Assembly: GCA_022826725.1 (NCBI GenBank)
Contig: JAJDUF010000022.1
Span: 124,001-188,000 of the forward strand
DNA length: 64,000 nt
Direction: 5' to 3'
From: Chloroflexota bacterium
GTDB taxonomy: Bacteria; Chloroflexota; UBA11872; UBA12225; JAJDUF01
Position numbers and translations under genes: made by a program. Shown here one piece after another: positions 1 to 7,550 of the stretch (position 1 is the first letter of the stretch; each line of letters begins with the position of its first letter). Below the pieces are notes generated by a model. It ran no database searches. It had not been told where the DNA came from and saw only the letters and a list, made by a program, of their open reading frames with translations.

Positions 1-70
1 GCTCCCGGAGCGCTGCACCGGCCTCGGTTTCCGAGGCTGACCGTCGCGCGTACCGGCTGCTGTTACCCAC

Positions 71-141
71 TGCCGGGTCGTCTAATGGTAGGACACGTGA
101 CTTTGAATCACGCAGTCGAGGTTCGAGCCCTCGCCCGGCAG
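71..141 (+). tRNA. tRNA-Gln (anticodon TTG)
   Basis: A complete cloverleaf can be read. The acceptor arms are TGCCGGG and CCCGGCA, the anticodon stem is CGTGA/TCACG with loop CTTTGAA (anticodon TTG), and the T arm is CGAGG-TTCGAGC-CCTCG. The discriminator is G141, usual for glutamine tRNAs. CCA is not encoded. I see no convincing promoter in the 70 bases upstream, which hold only a 7-bp hairpin (21-37). Confidence 0.95.
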
Positions 142-157
142 CCCCTCATCCCCGTCC

Positions 158-262
158 GTCATTCCCGGGTGCGCGGGAATCCATCCTGCCCCTCACCCCC
201 GTCATTCCCGCGCAAGCGGGAATCCCCGTCTCCCCGCACGGCGGGGGACCATAAGGGGGTCA
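158..262 (+). repeat. two GTCATT-palindrome-AATCC repeats followed by a family C repeat
   Basis: Two copies of GTCATTCCCG...CGGGAATCC lie at 158-182 and 201-224, resembling the dRS3-like palindromes found in many bacteria. A family C repeat (C-rich hairpin, then GGGGGACCATAAGGGGGT) follows at 226-262. The group fills the gap between the tRNA and the 3' end of the PH-domain gene. Confidence 0.75.
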
Positions 263-280
263 GCCAAGAGCGACTGCCCC

Positions 281-661
281 CTACGACGACGTAGCCGCAG
301 CCAGCAGGGCTTCTATTTCATAGATGTTCGTCTTCCGATTGAACTTATGCTCCACCGGACTTGGCAGCCCACTCACCCAGATTTTCAACTCGGCGTCCAT
401 ATCCAAGAGACCTGCCGTTTCCACACTGAAGGCCGAAATCTTGTTGTACGGGATGCTCCGGTATTCCCGTTTCCGGCCGGTGATACCCTGCACATCCTCA
501 ATGATGACCCGGTAGTTTGTAAATAGAATGGCATCGCGGACTACCTTGAAACCAGCCCTGATCTGCTCCCCTCGAAAGATCAATCGTTGGTACTCCTCCA
601 GGTCTTTGTCCTTCATGGCGGATGCCGTCCCCGCCAACGCTCCCTCAAGCATATTTGGCAT
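281..661 (-). CDS. bacterial PH-domain protein (YvbH/bPH-like)
   Basis: This is a 126-residue soluble protein without signal peptide or membrane helix. The middle (MKDKDLEEYQRLIFRGEQI, then ILFTNYRVIIEDVQGITG and REYRSIPYNKISAFSVETAG) has the strand pattern and the 'F-TNyRvi...ksipY-kI-sfsve' signature of the bacterial pleckstrin-homology family typified by YvbH. The family is small and its function is poorly known. ATG 661 is supported by a GAGGAGG Shine-Dalgarno motif 6 nt upstream. The gene stands alone between repeats. The fold assignment is by family resemblance; I assign no specific role. Confidence 0.8.
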   Translation of the reverse strand: MPNMLEGALAGTASAMKDKDLEEYQRLIFRGEQIRAGFKVVRDAILFTNYRVIIEDVQGITGRKREYRSIPYNKISAFSVETAGLLDMDAELKIWVSGLPSPVEHKFNRKTNIYEIEALLAAATSS

Positions 662-721
662 GGTATTCCTCCTCTCTGACAGCTAGCATCCATACGCCCC
701 GATCTGCCACCTCGGGCAGAC

Positions 722-859
722 TCCCCCTCTCCATCGCTCCGCGATGGAGAGGGGGCCGGGGGGTGAGGCCCGAACACCCAACGCTCCCAGTCTGGTAGCC
801 TACACCAGCGGAGTCGATACATGTCCCCCCGCCGTGCGGGGGGACCACAGGGGGGCGAA
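722..859 (+). repeat. family A repeat (722-768) and family C repeat (824-859)
   Basis: 722-768 is a hairpin (CTCTCCATCGC/GCGATGGAGAG) followed by the G-rich family A tail. 824-859 is a family C repeat. The family C tail (GGGGGGCG) lies just ahead of the GTG start of the next gene and is the only purine-rich stretch that could serve as its ribosome binding site. Confidence 0.75.
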
Positions 860-864
860 ACGCC

Positions 865-2064
865 GTGAAACAACCGGTCACCCTCGGCATCGTCGGCGCC
901 CGTCGCGGCTCCAGCTTTGCGCGCACGGCGCTGGGTGGTCTCGACGGCCGCGTGCAACTCACGAGCGTCTGCGACATTGACCCCGGCGTGCTCGCCCAAT
1001 GGCGCCGCGACCACCCCGAGTTGGCCTACTACCAGTCCTACGAGCAGTTCCTCGCCCACGCCCACGTTGACGCGGTGGTGCTCTCCACGCCCCTCCAGCT
1101 ACACGCACCCCAAGCACTCCAGGCGCTCGCCGCGGGCAAGCACGTCCTCTCCGAGGTCATCGCCGCAACCACGCTCGACGAATGCTGGGCGCTCATCGCG
1201 GCCGTCGAGCAGAGCGGCCTGAAGTATATGTTCGCCGAGAACTCCTGCTACCGGCGCGAGAACATGCTGGTGCTGAACATGGTCGAGCAGGGACTCTTTG
1301 GCGAGCTTATCTGCGCCGAGGGCGGCTACATCCACGACTGCACCCACCTGATGTACTTCCCCATCTGCGACTACGGCCAGGATCGCGCCGGCCAGCCCAC
1401 CTGGCGCGGGCGCATCCTCCAGCGATACAACGGCAGTTGGTATCCCACCCACTCCCTCGGCCCCGTGGCCCAATGGCTCGGCATCAACCGCCACGACCGC
1501 CTCGCCACCACCACCACCTACATGTCGCACGGCCCTGTGATGCCGGAGTACGTGCGCGAACGCTTTGGCGCCGACCATCCCGACGCCCGCCCCGAGGCCT
1601 TTGCCGCCGGCTGCCGCGCCATGACGCTCATCAAGTGCGCCAGCGGCGCCCTCATCACGATCATCGTGGACACCACCAGCCCCCGCCCGCACAACATGGT
1701 GCATTACGTCCTGCAAGGCACCGGCGGCTCCTACCTGTCCCGGCGCTTCACCGGCGACGACGACGTGCTCTGGCTCCGCGACCGCTCCGACCCCGAGGCC
1801 TATCGCCCGCTCGATGAGTTCGCCGCCGAGTTCGACCATCCCCTGTGGCAAGAGCACGAAGCGCGCGCCGCCCAAACCGGTCACGGCGGCGGCGACTACT
1901 TCGTCCTCTCCGAGTTCATCGAATGCATCCGCAACGACACCCCGCCCCCGATTGATGTCGTGGACGGCGTGACCTGGAGCAGCATCTTCCCGCTCTCGAT
2001 GGAGTCCGTCCGGCAAGGCGGCGTCCCCATCCCCGTCCCCGACTTCCGCCAGCCACCCTCATAA
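865..2064 (+). CDS. Gfo/Idh/MocA-family NAD(P)-dependent oxidoreductase
   Basis: A 399-residue cytoplasmic dehydrogenase. The N-terminal Rossmann fold starts at once (VTLGIVGARRGSSFA), with the acidic residue CDID at the end of the second strand. It is followed by the family's typical AGKHVLSEVIAATTLDECWALI, matching the EKP-like motif region in altered form, and by the NSCYRRENMLVLNMV helix. The C-terminal half is the mixed-sheet substrate domain. Such enzymes oxidise or epimerise sugars and cyclitols; the substrate cannot be told. The GTG start is the first in frame, and the only purine-rich element ahead of it is the tail of a family C repeat. The SDR and Fe-ADH-like genes downstream suggest a loose carbohydrate-catabolic group. 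Confidence 0.88.
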   Translation: MKQPVTLGIVGARRGSSFARTALGGLDGRVQLTSVCDIDPGVLAQWRRDHPELAYYQSYEQFLAHAHVDAVVLSTPLQLHAPQALQALAAGKHVLSEVIAATTLDECWALIAAVEQSGLKYMFAENSCYRRENMLVLNMVEQGLFGELICAEGGYIHDCTHLMYFPICDYGQDRAGQPTWRGRILQRYNGSWYPTHSLGPVAQWLGINRHDRLATTTTYMSHGPVMPEYVRERFGADHPDARPEAFAAGCRAMTLIKCASGALITIIVDTTSPRPHNMVHYVLQGTGGSYLSRRFTGDDDVLWLRDRSDPEAYRPLDEFAAEFDHPLWQEHEARAAQTGHGGGDYFVLSEFIECIRNDTPPPIDVVDGVTWSSIFPLSMESVRQGGVPIPVPDFRQPPS

Positions 2065-2104
2065 CCACCTCCCCCCTGGCTTTCTCGCCATGCCTACCCA
2101 CCTC

Positions 2105-2203
2105 GTCATTGCGGCAAATGCCGCAATCCAGTCCCCCGTCATTTCCACACACGTGGCTAGTCACCCCCTCTCCAAATGTTGGAGAGGGGGCCGGGGGGTG
2201 AGG
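2105..2203 (+). repeat. GTCATT palindromes (2105-2156) and family A repeat (2163-2203)
   Basis: GTCATT-GCGGCaaatGCCGC-AATCC at 2105-2129 keeps the frame of the GTCATT repeat but has a different, still self-complementary stem. A shorter GTCATTTCCAC/GTGG copy follows. 2163-2203 is a family A hairpin plus GGCCGGGGGGTGAGG tail. No gene lies in this 200-bp gap. Confidence 0.7.
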
Positions 2204-2269
2204 CAGTACCTCCCCTCCCCGGCTATACTGACGGCTAACAGCTACTAGCCAAAACGCGAGGTGAAACAG

Positions 2270-3040
2270 ATGAACCTGATGGACCTGACCGGCCGTGTCG
2301 CCATCGTCACCGGCGCCGCCAAAGGCATCGGCCGTGGGTGCGCCGAAGTCCTAGCCACTGCCGGCGCACACGTCGTCGTCGCCGACATTGACAGGACGAA
2401 CGGTGAGTCGACTGCCGCCGCGATCAACGACCAGGGCGGCTCGGCGCTCTTCCTCCACACCGACGTCCGCAGCCGCGCCGCCGTCGAAGCCACCGTGGCC
2501 ACGGCCGTCGAGCGCTGGGGTCGCCTCGACGTGCTGGTGAACAACGCCGGCTGGCACAACAGCAAGGGTCTCCTGGAATGCACCGAGGAGGACTGGGACT
2601 CCATCCTCGAGCTGAATCTGAAGAGCGTGTTCCTCTGCGCCAAGGCCGCATTTCCGGCCCTCAAGGAATCCCGCGGCGCCATCATCAGTATCGGCTCGAT
2701 GGTTGGCGTCATCGGGCAAAAGGACTCGATAGCCTACACCGCCTCGAAAGGCGCGATCATCTCCATGACCCGCTCAATTGCCCTCGATGTCGCCCCCTAC
2801 GGCATCCGCGCCAACTGCATCTGTCCCGGCGTCGTGGACACCCCCCTGCTGCAAGAGTACCTCGAGATGCAGTCCAACCCCGAGGCACGCCGGCAGGAGT
2901 TCGCCGCCATGCACCCACTAGAGCGCATCGGCACCCCCACCGACATCGCCCGCGCCGTCCTCTTCCTCGCCAGCGACGCCGCCGAGTTCATCACCGGCAC
3001 CATCCTCCCCGTCGAAGGCGGCGTAACACTAGACTACTAG
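2270..3040 (+). CDS. short-chain dehydrogenase/reductase (SDR)
   Basis: A classical SDR of about 256 residues. It has the dinucleotide motif TGAAKGIG (residues 14-21), the structural motif NNAG, a serine in the IISIGSMVG strand, the catalytic YTASK, and the C-terminal PVEGGVTLDY cap usual for glucose/3-oxoacyl-type SDRs. It would oxidise or reduce a secondary alcohol with NAD(P). Acidic VVADID at the end of strand 2 suggests NAD preference. ATG 2270 is preferred over the in-frame GTG 2261 because GAGGTG lies 6 nt upstream. Substrate is unknown. Confidence 0.9.
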   Translation: MNLMDLTGRVAIVTGAAKGIGRGCAEVLATAGAHVVVADIDRTNGESTAAAINDQGGSALFLHTDVRSRAAVEATVATAVERWGRLDVLVNNAGWHNSKGLLECTEEDWDSILELNLKSVFLCAKAAFPALKESRGAIISIGSMVGVIGQKDSIAYTASKGAIISMTRSIALDVAPYGIRANCICPGVVDTPLLQEYLEMQSNPEARRQEFAAMHPLERIGTPTDIARAVLFLASDAAEFITGTILPVEGGVTLDY

Positions 3041-3084
3041 GCCCCCCTCCCGATGGATTCTCCGCCTTGGCCGGGAAACGACGT

Positions 3085-3127
3085 ACCCCCTCCCCCGTTG
3101 CGACGGGGGAGGGCGAGGGTGGGGGCC
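3085..3127 (+). repeat. family B repeat
   Basis: A hairpin CTCCCCCGTTGCGACGGGGGAG followed by the tail GGCGAGGGTGGGGGCC. It lies between the SDR and the next dehydrogenase gene. Confidence 0.75.
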
Positions 3128-3246
3128 GTAGCCTTTCTTATCCCATCGGAGGAGCGTTAGAGTGGAGGCCATAGATCCCCGCGATCCGATCAGTGTTACC
3201 GTGATGCAGCCCGTATAGCCGGAGCCAACAGCGAGGAGACTCTGAC

Positions 3247-4326
3247 ATGAGCACATCTGGCCGTGGCTGGAGCGGTGCCCCGCAGCACGCCAAACCGGCC
3301 GCCGAATTCGACATCCGCTACGGCACCGACCTGCTCCGCCAAGAGCGCGCGCGCTGGCCGCCCTACGCCGTCATCACCACGCCCCGCGCCTATAAAGCCG
3401 CGCAGCCACACCTGGCCCAGCCGCCGGCAGGCATCGGCCACGTCGAGTTGCTGGACTGGAACGACTTGCAAGCGTTGAGCGACAGCCTTCCGGCCGATGC
3501 CGAGTTGGTAATCGGCCTGGGCGGCGGTCGTGCCCTCGATGCGTCCAAGTACGTTGCTCTCACCAGGGACCTACCGCTGATCTTGGTGCCAACGGTCGTC
3601 TCGACCGGCGCGATCATCTCCAGCACGGTGGCCAAGTGGTCCGGGCGCATGATCATCGGCCCCGGCGACCGCTGGCCCTGGGTAGACCCGGAGCACGTGC
3701 TCGTTGACGACGACCTCGTGCTGGCCGCAGCGCCCCACCTCAATACGGCCGGCCTCGGTGACGTACTCTGTGGCTATGCCGGCATCGCCGAATGGCGGCG
3801 CAATGCCCGCCTCGGCGTCGGCCCACCGACCGACGACGCAGCCATCGCCACGGTCCTGGCCTTCCATGGCGAGTTAGCGCACGGCTTCCCGGCAACCCTC
3901 GACTCGGCTGGCAACCTTACGCCGGCGAGCGTCCGTTTCATTATGGACGGCTTATTGGGACGCCAGATACACCGGCTGCCACCCGCTGCCGCGCCCGGTG
4001 GTGACCACGATTTTGTGTTTGCGCTGGAACTTGCCAACGACAAGGGGTGGATTCACGGCGAAGTCGTCGCGTTGGGCGCCCTCATCATCGCCTGGCAGTG
4101 CGAGGAGCACCCGGAGGAGCTAACTGCCCGCCTCGACGCCTGCCGCGTGCGCCGTCGCCCGACCGCCATGGGCATCAGCCGCGAGGAGCTCTGGCGCGGG
4201 CTGGCCTACACCCCCACCTACATGAGCGACACCGCCAACGGACGCGACACCAACTCCATCATGCGCCACGAGCCGGTCACCGCAGCACAGTTCCCTGCCC
4301 TCTGGCAGTTCCTCGAGGAAAGCTAA
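3247..4326 (+). CDS. Fe-ADH/glycerol-1-phosphate dehydrogenase-like dehydrogenase
   Basis: 359 residues of the dehydroquinate synthase/iron alcohol dehydrogenase superfamily. Seen in sequence: VIGLGGGRALDASKYVA (NAD-binding GGG motif with Asp-Lys) and PLILVPTVVSTGAIISS. The VSTGA stretch and the later FALELANDKGWIHGEVVALGAL (with the His metal ligand) resemble glycerol-1-phosphate or glycerol dehydrogenases. A GAGGAG motif precedes ATG 3247. It probably oxidises a polyol or phosphopolyol. The three upstream enzymes suggest a carbohydrate route, but no operon is proven because a family B repeat separates it from the SDR. Confidence 0.8.
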   Translation: MSTSGRGWSGAPQHAKPAAEFDIRYGTDLLRQERARWPPYAVITTPRAYKAAQPHLAQPPAGIGHVELLDWNDLQALSDSLPADAELVIGLGGGRALDASKYVALTRDLPLILVPTVVSTGAIISSTVAKWSGRMIIGPGDRWPWVDPEHVLVDDDLVLAAAPHLNTAGLGDVLCGYAGIAEWRRNARLGVGPPTDDAAIATVLAFHGELAHGFPATLDSAGNLTPASVRFIMDGLLGRQIHRLPPAAAPGGDHDFVFALELANDKGWIHGEVVALGALIIAWQCEEHPEELTARLDACRVRRRPTAMGISREELWRGLAYTPTYMSDTANGRDTNSIMRHEPVTAAQFPALWQFLEES

Positions 4327-4347
4327 CCGCGCCGCCTGGTTTGAGTC

Positions 4348-4376
4348 TTGCCGTTCGCACCGCAGTACAACATAAT
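4348..4376 (+). promoter_or_regulatory. candidate sigma70 promoter of the LRR gene
   Basis: TTGCCG, 17 bases, then CATAAT, placed 58 bases ahead of the proposed GTG start of the leucine-rich-repeat gene. Confidence 0.4.
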
Positions 4377-4433
4377 GCAAACTGGCTTCACGCTTGGCTC
4401 GCCAGCCATTCGAGACGAGGGATGGAGGCACCC

Positions 4434-6731
4434 GTGGATTTCCTGAGACGATTCACACCGTTTCTATACGGCGGGGTGTCCAGCCCGCAAGATAGCCCCG
4501 GCTTGGCCTCCGATTGCACGACTCTGCTGCAGGTCCGGGACACCCTAGCCGGCAGCGCTTCCCTGAACTGGCACGCAGACCGCGACATCTCCGATTGGGA
4601 CGGTGTTGCCGTCGACGGTGTGCCGCCCCGTGTCACCGGGCTGTATCTGTCTTACGACGAGTTGACCGGCACCATCCCGCCCGAGTTGGGGGCGCTCACG
4701 AACCTGCAGCAATTGAGATTCGAGCACAACCAACTAACTGGCCCCATTCCCTCTGAACTGGGCTACCTCACTGACCTGGAGTACTTGACCTTTGCACACA
4801 ACCAACTCTCCGGCACCATCCCGCCCGAACTCGCCGCCCTCGCCAACCTGGGGTACTTGAACCTCGAACACAACCAACTGTCCGGTCCCATTCCACCGGA
4901 ACTCGCCGCCCTCGCCAACCTGTGGCGGTTGGAACTCAGTTCCAACCAACTGTCCGGGACCATCCCTCCCCAGTTGGGCGTTGCCAACCTGGTGGGGCTG
5001 GACCTCAGCTCCAACCAACTGTCCGGGACCATCCCACCCCAACTCGCCGGCCTCACCTACCTGTTTTCGTTGAGCCTCGCACACAACCAGTTGTCCGGCC
5101 CCATCCCCTCGGAACTTGCTTCCCTCGCCAGCCTGATGAACTTGAACCTCGCACACAACCAATTGTCCGGCCCCATTCCGCCGGAACTGGGCGCCCTAGT
5201 CAGACTGGAGGAGTTGTACCTCGCCGAGAACCGGTTGTCCGGCCCCATTCCGCCGGAGTTAGGCGCGCTCACCGATCTCCGCCGGCTGTCTCTCCGGGGC
5301 AATGCGCTCTCTGGAAGCGTCCCAAGGGCGTTGCGGCACTTTCCTGATGTTTCATCGGCGGCGGGTGCCGACCGCACCGGGGGGCCAGACCCGCAAGATA
5401 GCCCCGGCTTGGCCTCCGACCGCATGGCATTGCTACAGAGTAGAGACGCGCTAGCCGGCAGCGCCACCCTGAACTGGCATGCGGACCGCGACGTCTCCGA
5501 TTGGGACGGTGTTGCCGTCAGCGGCTCGCCGCCCCGTGTCACCAGGCTGATCCTGTCTGATCTTGAGTTGACCGGCACTATCCCACCACAGTTGGGCACC
5601 CTCACCAAGCTGGAGTTGTTGCACCTCAACTCCAACCAACTGTCCGGCTCCATCCCGCCCGAAATAGGTGCCCTCACCTCCCTGGAGACACTGGAGCTAC
5701 ACAGCAACAAGCTGACCGGACCTATCCCCCACGAACTTGCCGCCCTCACCAACCTGCCTCATCTGAACCTCGAACGCAATCAACTATCCGGCTCCATCCC
5801 GCCCCAACTAGGTGCCCTGGCCAACCTGGGGGAACTAAACCTCGAACACAACCAACTGTCCGGCCCGATCCCACCCCAGTTGGGCGCACTGGTCAACCTA
5901 CGGGAGTTGCGTCTAGGGGACAATCAACTATCTGGCCCGATCCCACCCCAATTGGGTGCCCTGGTCAATCTACGGGAGTTACATCTAGGTGAGAATCAAC
6001 TATCCGGCCCTATCCCATCGGAGCTCGGTGGTTTAGGCAGACTATGGCTGTTACACCTCGATGACAATCAACTGTCTGGGACCATCCCTCCAGAACTGGC
6101 CAACCTCGCCAGCTTGGAGAACTTGGGCCTCGACCGCAACCAGCTGTCCGGGACCATCCCTACTGAACTGGCTAATCTCACCAACCTGTGGCGGTTGCAC
6201 CTCGACCAAAACCAACTATCCGGCCCTATCCCACCGGAGTTGGCCGCACTCACTGACCTTGGGTCTCTATGCCTCGCCGAAAACGAACTGTCCGGGCCTA
6301 TCCCACCCCAGTTGGGCGCCCTCAAAGACCTCGAATCCCTATACCTTAGCCACAACCAACTATCCGGACCCATCCCCCTGCAATTGATCGCCCTCAAGAA
6401 CTTGGAATCACTAGACCTCGGCCATAACCAACTAACCGGACCTATCCCACCCCAGTTGGGTGACCTGGTCAACCTGGAGTATTTGACCCTCGAACACAAC
6501 CAATTGTCGGGGCCTATCCCACCCCAATTGGGCGCCCTGGCCAAACTCCTGGAGCTGTACCTCGCCCATAACCAACTTACGGGGCCCATCCCGGAGGAGT
6601 TAGGCGCGCTCAACGATCTCGGGTGGCTGACTCTCAAGGGCAACGCATTCACTGGATGCATCCCAATGGTGTTGCGAGGCTTTCATACCGGTGTTCTCAC
6701 CGAGTTGGGGCTTCCGTTCTGCGAGAGTTGA
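4434..6731 (+). CDS. plant-type leucine-rich-repeat protein with two tandem LRR modules
   Basis: About 765 residues built almost entirely of 24-residue LRRs of the consensus L-x-L-x-x-N-x-L-x-G-x-I-P-x-x-L. There are two modules. Each opens with a near-identical cap (DSPGLASD...LLQ-RD-LAGSA-LNWHADRD-SDWDGVAV), like the LRRNT cap of plant receptor kinases. About 10 repeats follow in the first module and 16 in the second, which ends with a short C-terminal cap. GTG 4434 is preferred because GGAGG lies 5 nt upstream; ATG 4422, 12 bases earlier, is the alternative. No signal peptide, membrane helix or anchor is visible from either start, which is odd for an LRR surface protein. LRRs bind proteins or glycans; the ligand is unknown. 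Confidence 0.88.
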   Translation: MDFLRRFTPFLYGGVSSPQDSPGLASDCTTLLQVRDTLAGSASLNWHADRDISDWDGVAVDGVPPRVTGLYLSYDELTGTIPPELGALTNLQQLRFEHNQLTGPIPSELGYLTDLEYLTFAHNQLSGTIPPELAALANLGYLNLEHNQLSGPIPPELAALANLWRLELSSNQLSGTIPPQLGVANLVGLDLSSNQLSGTIPPQLAGLTYLFSLSLAHNQLSGPIPSELASLASLMNLNLAHNQLSGPIPPELGALVRLEELYLAENRLSGPIPPELGALTDLRRLSLRGNALSGSVPRALRHFPDVSSAAGADRTGGPDPQDSPGLASDRMALLQSRDALAGSATLNWHADRDVSDWDGVAVSGSPPRVTRLILSDLELTGTIPPQLGTLTKLELLHLNSNQLSGSIPPEIGALTSLETLELHSNKLTGPIPHELAALTNLPHLNLERNQLSGSIPPQLGALANLGELNLEHNQLSGPIPPQLGALVNLRELRLGDNQLSGPIPPQLGALVNLRELHLGENQLSGPIPSELGGLGRLWLLHLDDNQLSGTIPPELANLASLENLGLDRNQLSGTIPTELANLTNLWRLHLDQNQLSGPIPPELAALTDLGSLCLAENELSGPIPPQLGALKDLESLYLSHNQLSGPIPLQLIALKNLESLDLGHNQLTGPIPPQLGDLVNLEYLTLEHNQLSGPIPPQLGALAKLLELYLAHNQLTGPIPEELGALNDLGWLTLKGNAFTGCIPMVLRGFHTGVLTELGLPFCES

Positions 6732-6840
6732 CGGCTCTGGTGTAGCAAGCTGTATGGAAGTACCCGCTTCAACATGAGGGGGCAGGCAAGTGAGCCGCCA
6801 CCTTGTCAGCGTCAGGACATGGGCAAGATGGCAGCCCAAC

Positions 6841-6885
6841 CAATCCTGCCCATCCTCTAATCCCGTAAATCCTGATGCGGACGCA
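6841..6885 (+). repeat. family D repeat (AATCCTG type)
   Basis: CCATCCTCTAATCCCG, then TAAATCCTGATGCGGAC. Similar copies lie at 7491-7540 and 34197-34247. The family is a non-palindromic interspersed sequence. Confidence 0.6.
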
Positions 6886-6897
6886 GGCGCCGGCCTA

Positions 6898-6926
6898 TTG
6901 ACATTCGCACATCTATATGATACAGT
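6898..6926 (+). promoter_or_regulatory. sigma70 promoter TTGACA-N17-TACAGT
   Basis: A perfect TTGACA at 6898-6903, exactly 17 bases, and TACAGT at 6921-6926, about 98 bases ahead of the small membrane-protein gene at 7024. A direct repeat of about 13 bases (GCGGCGTGTCGGAG) occurs at about 6957 and 7020 in the leader. Confidence 0.65.
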
Positions 6927-7023
6927 ATGCATATCAAGCATGTGACGCGGGCGGAAGCGGCGTGTCGGAGAGGCTTGCGCCGACCTACCGGGAATTTCTA
7001 CTATCAAGGGGTAAGGAGGCGGC

Positions 7024-7482
7024 GTGTCGGAGCGCGGAGAGGATGATTGGTGGGCGCTGTGGAGTTTGCCCCGGCGCTGGCAAAAGATCTACTCGGATGT
7101 CTTTACCGTCCTGTTCGTAGCCGGTGCCAGCTACACCCTGGCCTATGAAGGCTGTCTCGACCGTTCTGCGGACAGCGCAGCGAAGACCGCCTTGGACGTC
7201 GTGCAAGGGATCGCGCCGGTAGGTATCGGCGCGGCGTCACTCGCATTGGTAGGAACGGGAGTAAGTATGGCTATCGCAGAGTGGATCGGACAGCGGAAGT
7301 TCGCTGCCGGCAAGGCTGAAGGCCGGGCCGAGGGCCGGGTTGAGGGACAGGCTGAAGGTCGTGCGGAGGTCATCCGGGCGCTCAAGGCACTCGGACAGGA
7401 TCAGGCGGTGGCCGCACTCGCTGAAGCGGAAAGCAACGGCGCCACGCCCACTGAGCCACCACCCGACGGCGAGGGGACTTGA
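7024..7482 (+). CDS. small two-helix membrane protein with EGRAEGR coiled tail
   Basis: 152 residues. Two likely membrane segments (VFTVLFVAGASYTLAY and about residues 60-85, VGIGAASLALVGTGVSMAI) are followed by a charged tail of AEGRAEGRVEGQAEGRAE. This is the low-complexity helix seen in many cyanobacterial and Chloroflexota proteins, and it probably forms a cytoplasmic coiled coil. GTG 7024 is chosen because AAGGAGG precedes it by 4 nt. A good sigma70 promoter lies upstream. Function is not recognisable. Confidence 0.7.
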   Translation: MSERGEDDWWALWSLPRRWQKIYSDVFTVLFVAGASYTLAYEGCLDRSADSAAKTALDVVQGIAPVGIGAASLALVGTGVSMAIAEWIGQRKFAAGKAEGRAEGRVEGQAEGRAEVIRALKALGQDQAVAALAEAESNGATPTEPPPDGEGT

Positions 7483-7490
7483 CGCGCCTA

Positions 7491-7540
7491 GCCATCCCGC
7501 TCATCCTCTAATCCTGCGAATCCTGACGCTGACGGATAAG
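7491..7540 (+). repeat. family D repeat
   Basis: CCCGCTCATCCTCTAATCC, then TGCGAATCCTGACGC. It lies between the membrane protein gene and the C45 acyltransferase gene. Confidence 0.55.
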
Positions 7541-7550
7541 GATCAGTACG

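Noticed and set aside
722-768. Family A repeats as rho-independent terminators
   Set aside because: The hairpins are followed by G-rich tails rather than T-runs, occur in both orientations and sit upstream of genes as often as downstream.
1099-2016. Long open frame antisense to the Gfo/Idh/MocA gene
   Set aside because: It has no recognisable domain, is Gly/Val/His-rich as GC-rich antisense frames are, and lies wholly inside a well-supported gene.
4047-4433. N-terminal extension of the LRR protein
   Set aside because: The extra codons overlap the dehydrogenase gene in another frame and are Arg/His/Pro-rich with no similarity; a good start with GGAGG exists at 4434.
4700-6600. Regularly repeated DNA that might look like a CRISPR or satellite array
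   Set aside because: The 72-base period is the 24-residue LRR unit of one continuous coding frame.
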